Below, in pieces: positions 22,811 to 31,455 of a DNA stretch of 31,455 nucleotides. Each line of letters starts with the position of its first letter. The first letter of the stretch is position 1. The stretch spans positions 4,963 to 36,417 of the forward strand of contig JAKCWW010005422.1 in the NCBI GenBank assembly GCA_026260175.1, read 5' to 3'. Origin of the DNA: Reticulitermes lucifugus (Eukaryota > Arthropoda > Insecta > Blattodea > Rhinotermitidae). A model generated the notes under the pieces. That model was not told the DNA's origin. It did no database searches and worked only from the letters and a program-made list of their open reading frames with translations. The position numbers and the translations under genes were made by a program.

Positions 22811-23734
22811 AAAAATCTTGCACTCACTTCGTATCTTTCCCACATATGCTACATGTCATGCCAGTATCATTGCCGTGACTTAGATGATGCTGACAATATA
22901 TAATTAATAGAGTACTGTAAAGGAAGTAACTCATTATTAAATAAATTGAAAGTATAAAATTTCGACCCTTCTTGCGCGTAAAGTTCATCTGAACACCATG
23001 CAACAGTTCACTTCCTAAATAGCAATGAACACTCGAGATCTCCATTAGGAACATCAACCACGTATTGCTGTTTAGGGTAAAATCCGCTGTTTATTGTGCG
23101 AATTATACGGAACAAACAATTACAATATGTGGAAAAAATACAGTTTCTGATGTTAAAGCAGGTAGTACACTGTGCTTCCGGCGGCCAGACAAAATGAGAA
23201 AACATTTGTGGTTCACCGTGTGAAGTATGTACTATTATCTACAGATGTGTAAATTGAGAATCAACTAAAGTTGGTATCGAACGTAAGGATCGTGTAACAG
23301 ATACTAATGACAAACAGTTCTGACTGTCGCCTTCAGACACACGTGATGCAACACGGATAAATCTGTGTCTATAACAATCGATTCATACACGAGATTTAAG
23401 TTTTAAAATTGACTAAGCTGGTTTAAAACTCTCTGAAATATGAACTTTAGAACATGTAGAAGAAGTAAAAATAAATTTGGTTACTTCAGATACAATGTAG
23501 ACGTTCCAATATCTCTATGTGATCTGAGAATTTCACGGCCGTAAAATTTTACTTTGTGATCATCTGCAGGCTATAAGTTTTATCCTGCAAATGGAGGTAG
23601 TGTGTTCATCCGAAATGTTGCTACCTACGTAAGAAGCCACGCGGTATCACAACACACAAGACCACAAAAGCAACCTTAGCAGTGAAAATATCAAATTTCA
23701 CACAAGCCACAATTTTTATTCTGTAAGTAGCTAC

Positions 23735-24070
23735 TACCTCCATAGAGGAGAGTTTCTGAGGCACTAACAGCCGCACAGCTACTCAGGAGATTTCTCGAAT
23801 TTTGTAGAACTACAATATTCATTACCGCTTTCACAAGAAACAAATGAATCCAGTCCACAATCTCTTTCCTTGTTTCATGATGGCCGATCTTGATATTATT
23901 CTTCCCCTACCACCTACTTCTTCACTTCAGGTTTCCCACCAAAATGTTGTACTATTTTCTGACTTGTTCTATGCGTGCTATATGCCCGCATCTCTCATAC
24001 TCCATCAAAAAAGCATTTGTTAAAAATTACAGATTATGAAACTCCTCATTACGCAGTTCTCCTCAGATCA
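23735..24070 (-). mobile_element. Strongly decayed LINE 3' fragment
   Basis: On minus, in order: GAACTGCGTAATGAGGAGTTTC (compare 2890-2910), GAAGAATAATATCAAGATC, GTGGACTGGATTCATTTG, CTTGTGAAAGCGGTAATGAA and CTCCTCTATGGAGGTAGTAG. The order equals that of the RT C-terminus and 3' UTR in the other copies. Stops and frameshifts throughout. Confidence 0.65.
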
Positions 24071-25244
24071 CTTATTGTGTACGTGACCTACACATGTTAC
24101 ACAATTAACCTATTTCTGTAACGCAAGGTGGGCCGTATGTAGTTTATTTCATTTGAAATTAATCATTCCAGTAGACTAGATAATTGCCTTACAGCTGTGT
24201 CCAGTAGACACAAAACTTCCTCATTACGTCAGACACCATACGGCACTTGTGCACGCAACTCCCGCCCTCCATAGAGGTTAAGGGTTTGACTGGATGACCC
24301 CAAACACGCAAGAACAAGAAGGACGTCCTTTGTAGATGATCGGGTTACGATAATGAAGGCCATACTAAAGTACTTTAAACTTAAAGCACGCAATTTTAAT
24401 ATCCAACATGTGATGAACAATAAACGGACTTAACGTTTTACATTGCGAGCTTACTATTACAGTCCGCAACCGTAAGAAATACCCTACAGAACCCTGCACA
24501 CTTATGGAAGTGCCGTTACAAAGTCGTTGAGAGGTGCCAGTGCTTCAGTCGTATTTGCAGCCTTTGGTTTCATCGGTAAAATCTGTCGCTACGAGTATGC
24601 AGTAACGTAGCTTATTCTGTCTAGTTCTGTGTCAAAAGCTTTTCAACTTCACGGCGTGAGTATTGAGTGAAATTATTGTATCCCTTAAGGACTATGGGGT
24701 ATAAGGGAGGGTCAATCGAAGGGTTGTCTGCGGAAGTCATACTTAGATATGGGAGTTGTGAAATTTACACCTTAAATTTTAAAAGGGATTTTATGTCAGT
24801 TGCATGCAAAAATGACTAAGCTTATTCATTTTACTGTTCTGTTACGTCACATACTCGTAGTTATAATGAAACAATTTAGAGACCTGACGGCTATTTGGAG
24901 ACTGCCAACATCTTACGCAAGGTCACTATACACTGTTACAATTCATGCTTAGAAACGTCTCTTTCCGACCACACAGGAATTAATAATAAAATGTAATAAA
25001 AATTAGCTACAAGTTTATCTGTCACAGACAGGCTGGTTTTATATTTTCCTTTTCACGTAAAGCGTTTTTATTATATTGCATTACATTAAAGGTCTACTAC
25101 ATATATTTAAAGGAATACAAATTTTGTTTACAAAGCTTTCAATAATTCACATTATGTAGTTGTAGTAACAAACTAACTGACGAACATTAAATAGCGACAG
25201 ACGACGGAGTCACTTGTGGCCTAATCTGAGGTTTTATTCCAGCA

Positions 25245-25375
25245 TTTGCTTAGACGGATGCAGGAAGAACATGAAAACCTCAATCAAAATAGCCGGTCTC
25301 CTGGCTGTGATGTGAAGCCGGGACTTCCCAGACACAAAGCAATAGTCCCGTTCACCAGGTACAATGGCCTGAACT
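25245..25375 (-). repeat. Decayed tRNA-derived SINE
   Basis: On minus: GTGAACGGGACTATTGCTTTG, GGGAAGTCCCGGCTTCACATC (a decayed B box), AGCCAGGAGACC, and a GAGGTTTTCATG tail. It resembles other SINE heads in the window. The 88-residue ORF here is not a protein I believe in. Confidence 0.45.
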
Positions 25376-26097
25376 TACTGTTATTCATACAGTCTATACG
25401 ATTTGTGACACGAACAAGAAATATTCCCGTGAAGTTACATTCCATTAGCTCCCCTTGTTACTATGCAGACAGAATAAATGTGCCTCACATCATGATATAT
25501 CCGTCCCATTAAAATGTTTCTCTGCGCGATCTGCTACTACATCAAAGCAATATGCCTCTTTCAATTTGGATTTCAGTCCGTTTTAAAAGAGCCCGCATTT
25601 TTCATCCTGTCTCATATCAAAACTCTTCCTTGCTTTTAATCCAGTAATATAACTGCATCCTTGCATCTCAAGCACCTGCTTTATTAATTTGTCCAATCCA
25701 CGACTAACGTTTACAGTATTCTTGGATGTGACGCCGTGTAGGTTTGTAGATTTATACTGAACTGCAGTGCATCATATGACAGAAGCTTGTAATCTTCATA
25801 TTCAGCTGTGCGAAACATCAAATCTCACACAACCCACTGTTTCCCACCTTCGAAAATACCACCATAGAGACTCACTGTAACATGGGCCGTTCTGTCTGGT
25901 GAATAAACGTACAGTTAAAGATCTTTGATGAAGGGAGCTACGCGCTGTCCCGAAACGTCGGTAACAAATTACCAATCAACACTGTGCAATATCCCAGAAG
26001 AGCGAAGAACCTCTTTCTTAAGGTGTTAGGTTACAGAGCCTCTGAGGTAACAGTTGCGTTTATTTTGACGGAATTCATCCCGTTATGATATAATTAA

Positions 26098-26312
26098 CTG
26101 ACAATAAATTACAAATTTCTGTCAGACACAACAATTTTATTATATTTATTCACATTGCATTTCAAGGCCATGTGTTTTAAATTTTTGTATTTATTGACGG
26201 CGCGAGCTTGACTGGCTGCAATTATTCTGCTGTAATATAATATAATATAATATAATATAATATAATATAATATAATTGTTGTGTCTGACGGAAATTTCTA
26301 ACTTATTTTCAA
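26098..26312. mobile_element. MITE-like element: about 40-bp inverted ends around an (ATAAT)n tract
   Basis: The core arms AAATTTCTGTCAGACACAACAATT (26113-26136) and the reverse complement of 26274-26297 match at 23 of 24 positions. Matching continues outward at about 11 of 15 positions. The interior of about 137 bases holds CACATTGCATTTCAAGGCC and ends in nine or so ATAAT units. No coding capacity. No clear target-site duplication, so superfamily cannot be assigned. Confidence 0.6.
26232..26276. repeat. (ATAAT)n microsatellite
   Basis: About nine perfect five-base units, inside the inverted-repeat element. Confidence 0.95.
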
Positions 26313-26684
26313 CAGCTGCGTTTGTTTTACTTTAGCGAAGGCCATAATTTAACATTAACCTTTCTATGACTTTGTACAACTTAAATTTATGCTTTGCGTT
26401 GAAGAAAGTGGCATATAAGGTCCTCGACAATTGCATATTTTTTTATTTTTGCAACACTTGTTACCTGCGCTCGTAAAATGTTCAAGTTTTATTGTTACCG
26501 CCAACTACTGAACTCCCAATCAAAGTTGAGGAACGACGTTTTCATTTCATTACTTTTTCGTTAATTTGTTTCATTTACAGACGCTGTCACCAGCTGTGGT
26601 TATACAGCATGAAACGGTAGGACGTTTAGTGAATAATGAATTATAAAGGCTATGGATGGCGGATGTTTTGGTCTAATTTAATGT

Positions 26685-26825
26685 ACCATGCCGGTACGTA
26701 TCTGCAGGGACCGAGGAAAGCCACGAAAACCTGAAGCCAGGTACCAGATTTCCGGACACAGATTTGAACCCGGCACATACCGAATAGGATGCAGGAATTG
26801 TACCCACATGGCGGCGACGTTCGGT
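26685..26825 (-). repeat. tRNA-derived SINE, head and tail
   Basis: On minus: CCATGTGGGTACAATTCCTG, TATTCGGTATGTGCCGGGTT then CAAATCTGTGTCCGG (B box GGGTTCAAATC), and the tail CAGGTTTTCGTGGCTTTCCT, TACGTACCGGCATGGTACA. Two spurious minus ORFs lie in it. Confidence 0.65.
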
Positions 26826-27182
26826 GGAAAGGTTTGGAACTGGGTAAAATAATATTATGTTGTTCAAACACGACAAAATTTATAGTCGAATCACTTGATG
26901 CATGCACCAGTGTATGTCTGAACAGGCAGTTATCTGAAAATTCAAGTCTTTCGAGATATGACGCCGTGTAAATTAGTAAATAAACTTAAATCTTCATCAA
27001 CACCGTTGTGAGAACCTCAAGTCATGCAAGCAGCTATTTCATGTCTAACGAAAGTGACAAATACTGTGATGGGAAGGAAGTAAATTTCTATGCAGCTTGT
27101 TTGAAACACATGGCGGACGGAGAAAACAAAAGAAGATCGGATGGCAGTACCATGTTGCATTGTAAGGCAGGACGCTGTGCCA

Positions 27183-27207
27183 TCTGTGTGTGTGTGTGTG
27201 TGTGTGT
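27183..27207. repeat. (GT)n microsatellite next to a splice donor
   Basis: About twelve GT units on plus, CA on the transcribed strand, starting 24 bases downstream of the exon B donor. CA repeats near donors can affect splicing through hnRNP L; whether that applies here is unknown. Confidence 0.9.
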
Positions 27208-27230
27208 CGTTTATGCATGCCTGTACTTAC

Positions 27231-27302
27231 AAGATTAGCAGGTTCGGGAGATAGGGAAAAGCTTCCACCGGCAGTGACGTCAGCATGTTGTTCCCCAAGT
27301 TC
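27231..27302 (-). CDS. rk: rk-like exon B: one LRR
   Basis: A 72-nt exon encodes exactly one 24-residue LRR, beginning NLGNNMLTSLPVEAFPYL. The acceptor is TTCGACAG and the donor AATCTT|GTAAGT (27230-27225). Its first base G joins the CT left by exon A to make CTG (Leu), so the frame carries over cleanly. It matches about LRR7 of LGR4/5/6. A (GT)n microsatellite on plus (27183-27207) lies 24 bases past the donor, inside the next intron. The polypyrimidine tract before the acceptor is short, but the LRR fit and frame continuity make the exon convincing. Confidence 0.88.
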
Positions 27303-28254
27303 CTGTCGAAGAGAGAAAGAGTGAAAATCATCTGATGTCTTTCTATCACGTTTAAGTCTTGTGCAACAGTTTTGAACACAGGGGTTACATGTTCCAGCAA
27401 GGGGCACGTTAAGATCCATATGGCGGTTCTTAAAACATATTTTATCCATTGTCGAACAGATAGAAGGGGCTTAAAACTTCTTCACAATTTTTTTTCGGTG
27501 TATCGATTAAGTCACGTTTGTTTAAAATAAAGAAAAATGTCTCTATGACTTGCTGAGTTTGTACAATAAGATGAAATGTAGTTTGAAGTAAGGTGGCTGA
27601 AAGAAGTTCGGAAATGTTGATCGTGGATCAAGGTAAAGGTAAACCACCCTAGAACAGGCAATGAAGGCTCAAGAGTGAATAGAGGTATAGCTCTACTCTT
27701 TCTTTAACCTCGGCGCTAGATGGGAGTGGGTGATAAAAGCCATGCCTTGGCTGCTGTAGCCGCGGTAAGAACACCTGGTGCCCATTGTACAGGAGGCTGG
27801 GAGGGCCTGAGGGCCGGTCTGGACACGTGCAGAAAATCTCGTCCCCACCGGGATTCGATCTCCAAATCGACTGGTCATGCATAATAAAACAGTTTGGAGA
27901 AAGCTAGGGGCGAGGAATATATTGTGAATTCATATCTGCATTACTCTCTGTTGTAACAAAAGCCGAACATAACAGCTTTCATCAAGATTGTTTAAAACAT
28001 TTACAGTTCCATTTGCAGTGTTTTTATTCTCATAAAAATTATCCGCTTTGGGGTTTGGAGATTGTAGTAATCATCTAAGTCTATTGCATTTTCAATTTAA
28101 ACGTTCTGTTTCCGGCCGAAGAGACGACGAAGGTCAGGACGACCGAAACGATGATGGATAAACGAATACTACTCGTATGTCGCGACTCGTAAGAGCAAGT
28201 TTCAAAGACGTAATCTTACACGGTGCACATGGCGACATAAGAATGTATACTCAC
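27303..28254 (-). other. Intron between exons A and B
   Basis: The intron is 952 nt, phase 2, with a GTGAGT donor (28254-28249) and an acceptor ending CGACAG. It contains one well-preserved SINE (27631-27878). Around 28110-28155 there is a GA-rich stretch with GACCGAAACGATGATGG that resembles a motif near 25.95, 16.7 and 29.6 kb. Confidence 0.8.
27631..27878 (-). repeat. tRNA-derived SINE with (CTTTAC)n tail
   Basis: On minus: GAGATCGAATCCCGGTGGGG (B box), CCCAGCCTCCTGTACAATGG, CATCTAGCGCCGAGGTTAAAG, GTAGAGCTATACCTCTATTC, TGCCTGTTCTAGGGTG and a GGTTTACCTTTACCTT tail. It matches the 381-677 copy along its length. The A box is lost at the 5' end. Confidence 0.85.
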
Positions 28255-28398
28255 AGTATTTCTAACGTTTTGAGGGGAGCCAATGCTTGTGTAGGTACAA
28301 CCTCCAGTTTGTTGCTGTCCAGCCGCAGGCTCCTCAGCACTGGCAGGCCCTTGAAGCTCGCTGGATCAATCGTCTGTATCGAGTTCTGGTCAAGATTT
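28255..28398 (-). CDS. rk: rk-like exon A: two LRRs
   Basis: This 144-nt exon encodes two 24-residue LRRs. The first begins NLDQNSIQTIDPASFKGL and the second RLDSNKLEVVPTQALAPL, both with the LxxNxL...P...L spacing. The acceptor is TTTGTTACAG, immediately before AAATCTTGAC; the donor is ACT|GTGAGT at 28254-28249. The intron on each side is phase 2; the first base A completes a codon started in an upstream exon that is not in the window. The two repeats match about LRR5 and LRR6 of LGR4/5/6 (the 'SLRLDANHI' and 'WLDDNSLTEVP' repeats). No further LRR exon was found between here and the right edge. Confidence 0.9.
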
Positions 28399-28999
28399 CT
28401 GTAACAAACACAGACGAGACTTGGCGCCATTAACCAGACTGAACATCTGCAGTCTTCTGGGTTAAGACAAAATATAATATGCAACATGCAAGAGAGAAAT
28501 GGAAAAACACACAAACATGTATTCGGAGAGCCTCAAAGTTAGACCACTTGAGGAATATGTGCATATAGGAATATTAAATTGTATCTTAAAGAAACAGAAT
28601 GGCAGATTGTGGACTGGGATCTTTTTATTCAAAATATGGTGCAGTGTCCGCTTCTTTTAAAAACGGTAATGAGCTTTCGAGCTACATACTCGTATAGGAC
28701 ACGGAATTTCTGAACGAGCTAAGTAGCTGGTAGGACGAGTCACTTGAATTTCTTCAGCCAGTAACACTGAAATAGGTCAAATATATAGGTCTACGTGATA
28801 ATTGTAATTCACGATGGTAAAACAAGACTTATTCAGACCAGAAGAAGAAGAATAATATGAAGGAGGAGAAGAAAAGCGAAGGGATGTCTGAAGGAACTAT
28901 TCTTCAAGAATCTGTATAGGATGGGACTCAAAGACTGATACGTGCCCTATGCCCGATAACTGTTTTATTGTTATATTGTCGTGTTTATTTTGCATTACG

Positions 29000-30780
29000 T
29001 ATTTGCTAACACATTATGGTATTTTTTATACTAGCCATAAAAAGTTGTTATCTTACATGTAAGGATCTGGCGGGGAGGCACTGATAGTTACCACGTATTA
29101 TATAGTGTTGTCCCAACTCCTGAATTTAAGTGTTCACTGAACACCAATTTTTTATGTATTGTGGATGCTAGAAACTTTATGTGACTTTATCACCGGCGTT
29201 TCTGTTTATTCATAAAGAATTTTAATTGGGGTCAATCTTAGCGAATGTGTTACTATCCTGAGGGCTTTATCTTGAAAATATTGTGATTCAGTGATGTGGG
29301 TCTGTGCAGCATAGACCCAGGCGGTGGAGGCGTATGTGAATGTGTAACGGAGGAGGAAATTTTAAATACTTGAAAACAAATTAATACAAGTGGTCGAGGA
29401 TTTATTTAATATACGATAAAGGTGTCTCAGTAAGATGTTTGTTTTACGGAGAAGGGAGGACCTAGTACCTTGTGTGTGAGGTTTGAAAATTCTGTCATCC
29501 AAAGATATTTTTTTTTATTTTGGTGTCATCATCTCGTTATGTTTTAAATCGAGTTTATTTATATCTTCAGAATAAAACAACTAACAAGAATACTGTATAT
29601 TCTTTATGTTCACTACAACACGTTTCGACCGATTTTTATGGCCATCATCATGTAGTTGCACAGTTTACATAAAAAAGAAAGTATGTCAGGTAGAGGCCAA
29701 ATAAACACTGATTCAATAAAGTTGCATTAAAAATTTTTATAGGTTAAATACTGCAAAGTTATTTAAGCATTTTTTTTTGGAAAATACGGCACTACTGATT
29801 CGATAGTATTAATATTGTTTTTATGTTTGGAACCAGAACTCTAGGAGACTTTTCTTCACTCATTTTTGCAACCGCTATATTTAGGCTGCCTCACCGAACA
29901 CTGACATTAATAAGTCATCAGCAAACATTAGAACTGCTATCTTATTGTCATATTCAGTGGACGGTTTATCGCCACCATAAACATTAAACAGTGTGGGTCT
30001 GATTACGCTGTCCTGGAATTTCCTGTCCGAGTGGGCGTTAGTTTGAAAAATAGTTTCCGTACGTTAGAGAAAAGGGTTGATTTTGCAAAGAATTGTGAAT
30101 TAAATGTATGAGATAAGACAAAGCCATTGCTTTTATGAGTTCTGCGATTCGACCTGTGGTGCACAATTCATCAAAAGCTTTTCGGTGGCCAGGAATAGTG
30201 CCACTGTAGCTTTGATAGTATTGAAGAAATGTGAGCTATGTAATGTCTTTCATTGCAGCCATATTGGTCCTATTGATTTCCCGAAGTTGAAAATGAAGCA
30301 TTTTCAAATATTTATCTAGTTTCTAGAAATAATTCAGTAAACATATTGGTCTATAATTTAGTGGGAAGGCGTGGTCTCTGTCTGATTTGTCGAGCGTAAT
30401 AAGTTTACCTTCTTTCAACTCAGTGAGAAAATAATTTAGTGCTACTGCCTTGTAAGACTTTTGGCAATACATTTAGGGATTATTCGTGGCAGATGTTTGA
30501 AGTACTGTGTTCTGAATCCCACCAGCTGACTGCTTTATGGGGTATGCAGTGGCGGGTAAGCTATTGAATTTCAGAGCAATTTGTAGGCTTTACTCTCTGT
30601 ACTAGATGTTGCTTTAGAAAGCCATCTACAGTATTTTGAGTGGTAAAAGCGAAGTTAGGCTTTACAATGGAATTAGTTGCATAAATTTCTTCTGAAGTGT
30701 CTTCGAATATGTTTCAGTTTCTTTATCAGTTACTGCTAATTTTAAATCGTGCTTAACAGAGGTAATTTAAAGCTAACATT
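29000..30780 (-). pseudogene. Decayed non-LTR retrotransposon reverse transcriptase
   Basis: Three landmarks occur in the right order on minus. LNYRPICLLNYF lies near 30325-30365, preceded by LKEGKLITLDKSDRDHAF. RPTLFNVYGG and IAVLMFADDLLMS (the FADD catalytic motif) lie near 29908-30010. YASTAWVYAAQTHI lies near 29285-29340. These are finger, palm and thumb-side motifs of a jockey-like reverse transcriptase. Stops and frameshifts separate them. The gap from FADD to YASTAW is longer than usual, which suggests a later insertion near 29500-29760. Confidence 0.75.
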
Positions 30781-30990
30781 TAGTTTTTTATCTTCCAAGT
30801 ACGTTTCGTGTTGTTTATATGTAGACTTTGCAGAGCTTTGCTAGGTACTTGTAGTTTGATACTGACGACTAAATGTGTTGCCTATTTCAGTCTGTTAGTG
30901 ACGGGAAGGAAAGTTATGGCGTAAAGTCTGTGTCATTGTGTATGATGTCAGTTTAATTTCTGAATAAGAAAATTGCGTAAAGCGACTATT

Positions 30991-31196
30991 AGCTTCGTCA
31001 CGTCTGTCCGTCCCTCAGCCCGCATAAAACAACTCGACTCCCACTGGACGGATTTTCATTAAATTTCATATTTGAATATTTTTCGAAATTCTGTCGAGTA
31101 AATTCAAGTTTCATTAAAATCTGACGAAAATAGTGGATGCTTTACATGAGACCTATGTACATTTATGATATCTCGCTCAGTTCTTCTTAGAATGAG
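30991..31196 (-). repeat. Dispersed repeat, copy 2 (inverted partner of 3550-3760)
   Basis: Its reverse complement matches 3550-3760 across its length. The right end borders a GA-rich run and the plus-strand reverse transcriptase frame. Confidence 0.8.
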
Positions 31197-31200
31197 AAAA

Positions 31201-31455
31201 GTTTTAGAGAGAGGGAGAGAGAGGGGAGATCGATCGGTAGTGGGAAACTATAGACCGGTCAGTTTAACCTCAGTAGTTTGCAAACAAATGGAGCACGTTG
31301 TAGCAGGGTATCTAAGGCAAGTTTGGGAAATGAGTGAGTGGTTATATGAGGGTCAGCATGGTTTTAGACCAGGGTACTCTTGCGAAAGTCAAGTAGTCAC
31401 AGTTTGTCAAGATATTGCTGATTCACTGGACGAGGGAGTCAGGACTGACGCGATT
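31201..31455 (+). mobile_element. LINE reverse transcriptase, open frame running off the right edge
   Basis: Frame 31201 stays open to the edge (85 codons). It contains RGDRSVVGNYRPVSLTSVV, YEGQHGFRPGYSCESQ and the start of fingers/palm motifs ending DEGVRTDAI. These are the NYRPxSLTS and QHGFRxGxS motifs of non-LTR reverse transcriptases; the catalytic aspartates would lie further right. No stop in this stretch, in contrast to every other LINE piece here, so the copy may be young. The N-terminal half of the element is absent to the left: the homology starts within a GA-rich run at about 31201-31227, so it is 5' truncated or interrupted. Confidence 0.85.

Larger units (their letters stand above)
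10541..27230 (-). other. Large intron between exons B and C
   Basis: This phase 2 intron is 16.7 kb including an 818-base gap. It holds SINE pieces (10636-10792, 14722-14825, 15485-15575, 18712-18865, 20490-20614, 21105-21340, 25245-25375, 26685-26825), LINE fragments (10790-11050, 12225-12610, 17718-17872, 22570-22810, 23735-24070) and an inverted repeat (26098-26312). No LRR exon was found here, and the collinearity of exons B and C with the family says none is needed. Stretches such as 11060-12210, 12620-14700, 17880-18700, 18880-20480, 21350-22560 and 24080-25240 show nothing recognisable. Confidence 0.75.
1842..28398 (-). other. rk: Partial gene span: type B leucine-rich-repeat GPCR (rickets/LGR2-like, bursicon receptor)
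   Basis: Six minus-strand exons (28398-28255, 27302-27231, 10540-10469, 10091-10023, 2607-2464, 1982-1842) join without a frameshift into 642 nt, about 214 residues, made only of LRRs. Every junction is phase 2 and the split codon reads leucine each time (CTG, TTG, TTG, CTG, TTA), which confirms order and frame. The nine repeats align in order, without a gap, to roughly LRR5-LRR13 of vertebrate LGR4/5/6 as I remember that family. Insects carry one type B LGR, rickets/LGR2, a plasma-membrane receptor for bursicon that raises cAMP to drive cuticle tanning and wing expansion. The signal peptide, N-terminal cap, last LRRs and 7-helix domain are outside the window. The LRR family call is firm; the type B call is strong; the rk name is inference from family membership. 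Confidence 0.8.
28399..31455. other. Upstream intron or flank of rk-like gene
   Basis: Upstream of the first visible exon on the minus strand. No LRR exon was seen. From 28400 to about 29000 nothing is recognisable. From 29000 rightward it is retroelement debris: a decayed minus-strand reverse transcriptase, a dispersed repeat, and a plus-strand reverse transcriptase fragment that runs off the edge. Confidence 0.6.

Noticed and set aside
24181-24206. Possible minus exon with donor GCT|GTAAGG
   Set aside because: No LRR or any other consensus in any frame upstream of the donor and no convincing acceptor at 69-144 nt.
4320-27207. CRISPR array or phase-variable repeats
   Set aside because: The tandem repeats are simple microsatellites with no spacers, and the genome is eukaryotic.
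27045-27449. 134-codon minus ORF
   Set aside because: It crosses exon B in the wrong frame and a (GT)n repeat; the true LRR frame is another one.

Overview
This is a window of animal nuclear DNA, most likely from an insect. It is AT-rich and littered with decayed tRNA-derived SINEs and non-LTR retrotransposons (LINEs), and it has no operon structure. The repeat fragments resemble families I remember from cockroach and termite genomes, so Blattodea is my best guess; that rests on memory, not a search.

The one host gene I can support is on the minus strand and runs through nearly the whole window. Six short exons encode nine consecutive leucine-rich repeats (LRRs): 28398-28255, 27302-27231, 10540-10469, 10091-10023, 2607-2464 and 1982-1842. 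Their lengths are 144, 72, 72, 69, 144 and 141 nt. Every intron is phase 2 and splits a leucine codon, and all exons have AG acceptors and GT donors (GTAAGT, or GTGAGT in the first). Repeat by repeat the nine LRRs are collinear with the middle of the ectodomain of type B leucine-rich-repeat GPCRs (LGR4/5/6). This includes one repeat of 23 residues and the diagnostic 'FPSLNGTT...LC' stretch. In insects the type B LGR is rickets/LGR2, the bursicon receptor for cuticle tanning and wing expansion, so I call the gene a partial rk. The signal peptide, N-cap and first LRRs lie beyond the right edge. The last LRRs, hinge and seven-helix domain lie beyond the left edge.

The rest is intron or flank. 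Position 1-1841 has two SINEs and a (GT)/(G) tract. The 7.4 kb intron (2608-10022) holds LINE 3' fragments, a nested poly-A element, microsatellites, a perfect 12-bp hairpin and two SINEs. The 16.7 kb intron (10541-27230) holds five LINE fragments, seven or so SINE pieces, an 818-base assembly gap (16900-17717) and a MITE-like inverted repeat. The 0.95 kb intron 27303-28254 holds a well-preserved SINE. The right flank (28399-31455) contains a decayed reverse transcriptase on minus, a dispersed repeat with an inverted partner at 3.5 kb, and the start of an open LINE reverse transcriptase frame on plus that runs off the edge.

I see no novel multi-gene system. The most interesting content is the exon-per-repeat receptor gene and the way mobile elements have expanded its introns.
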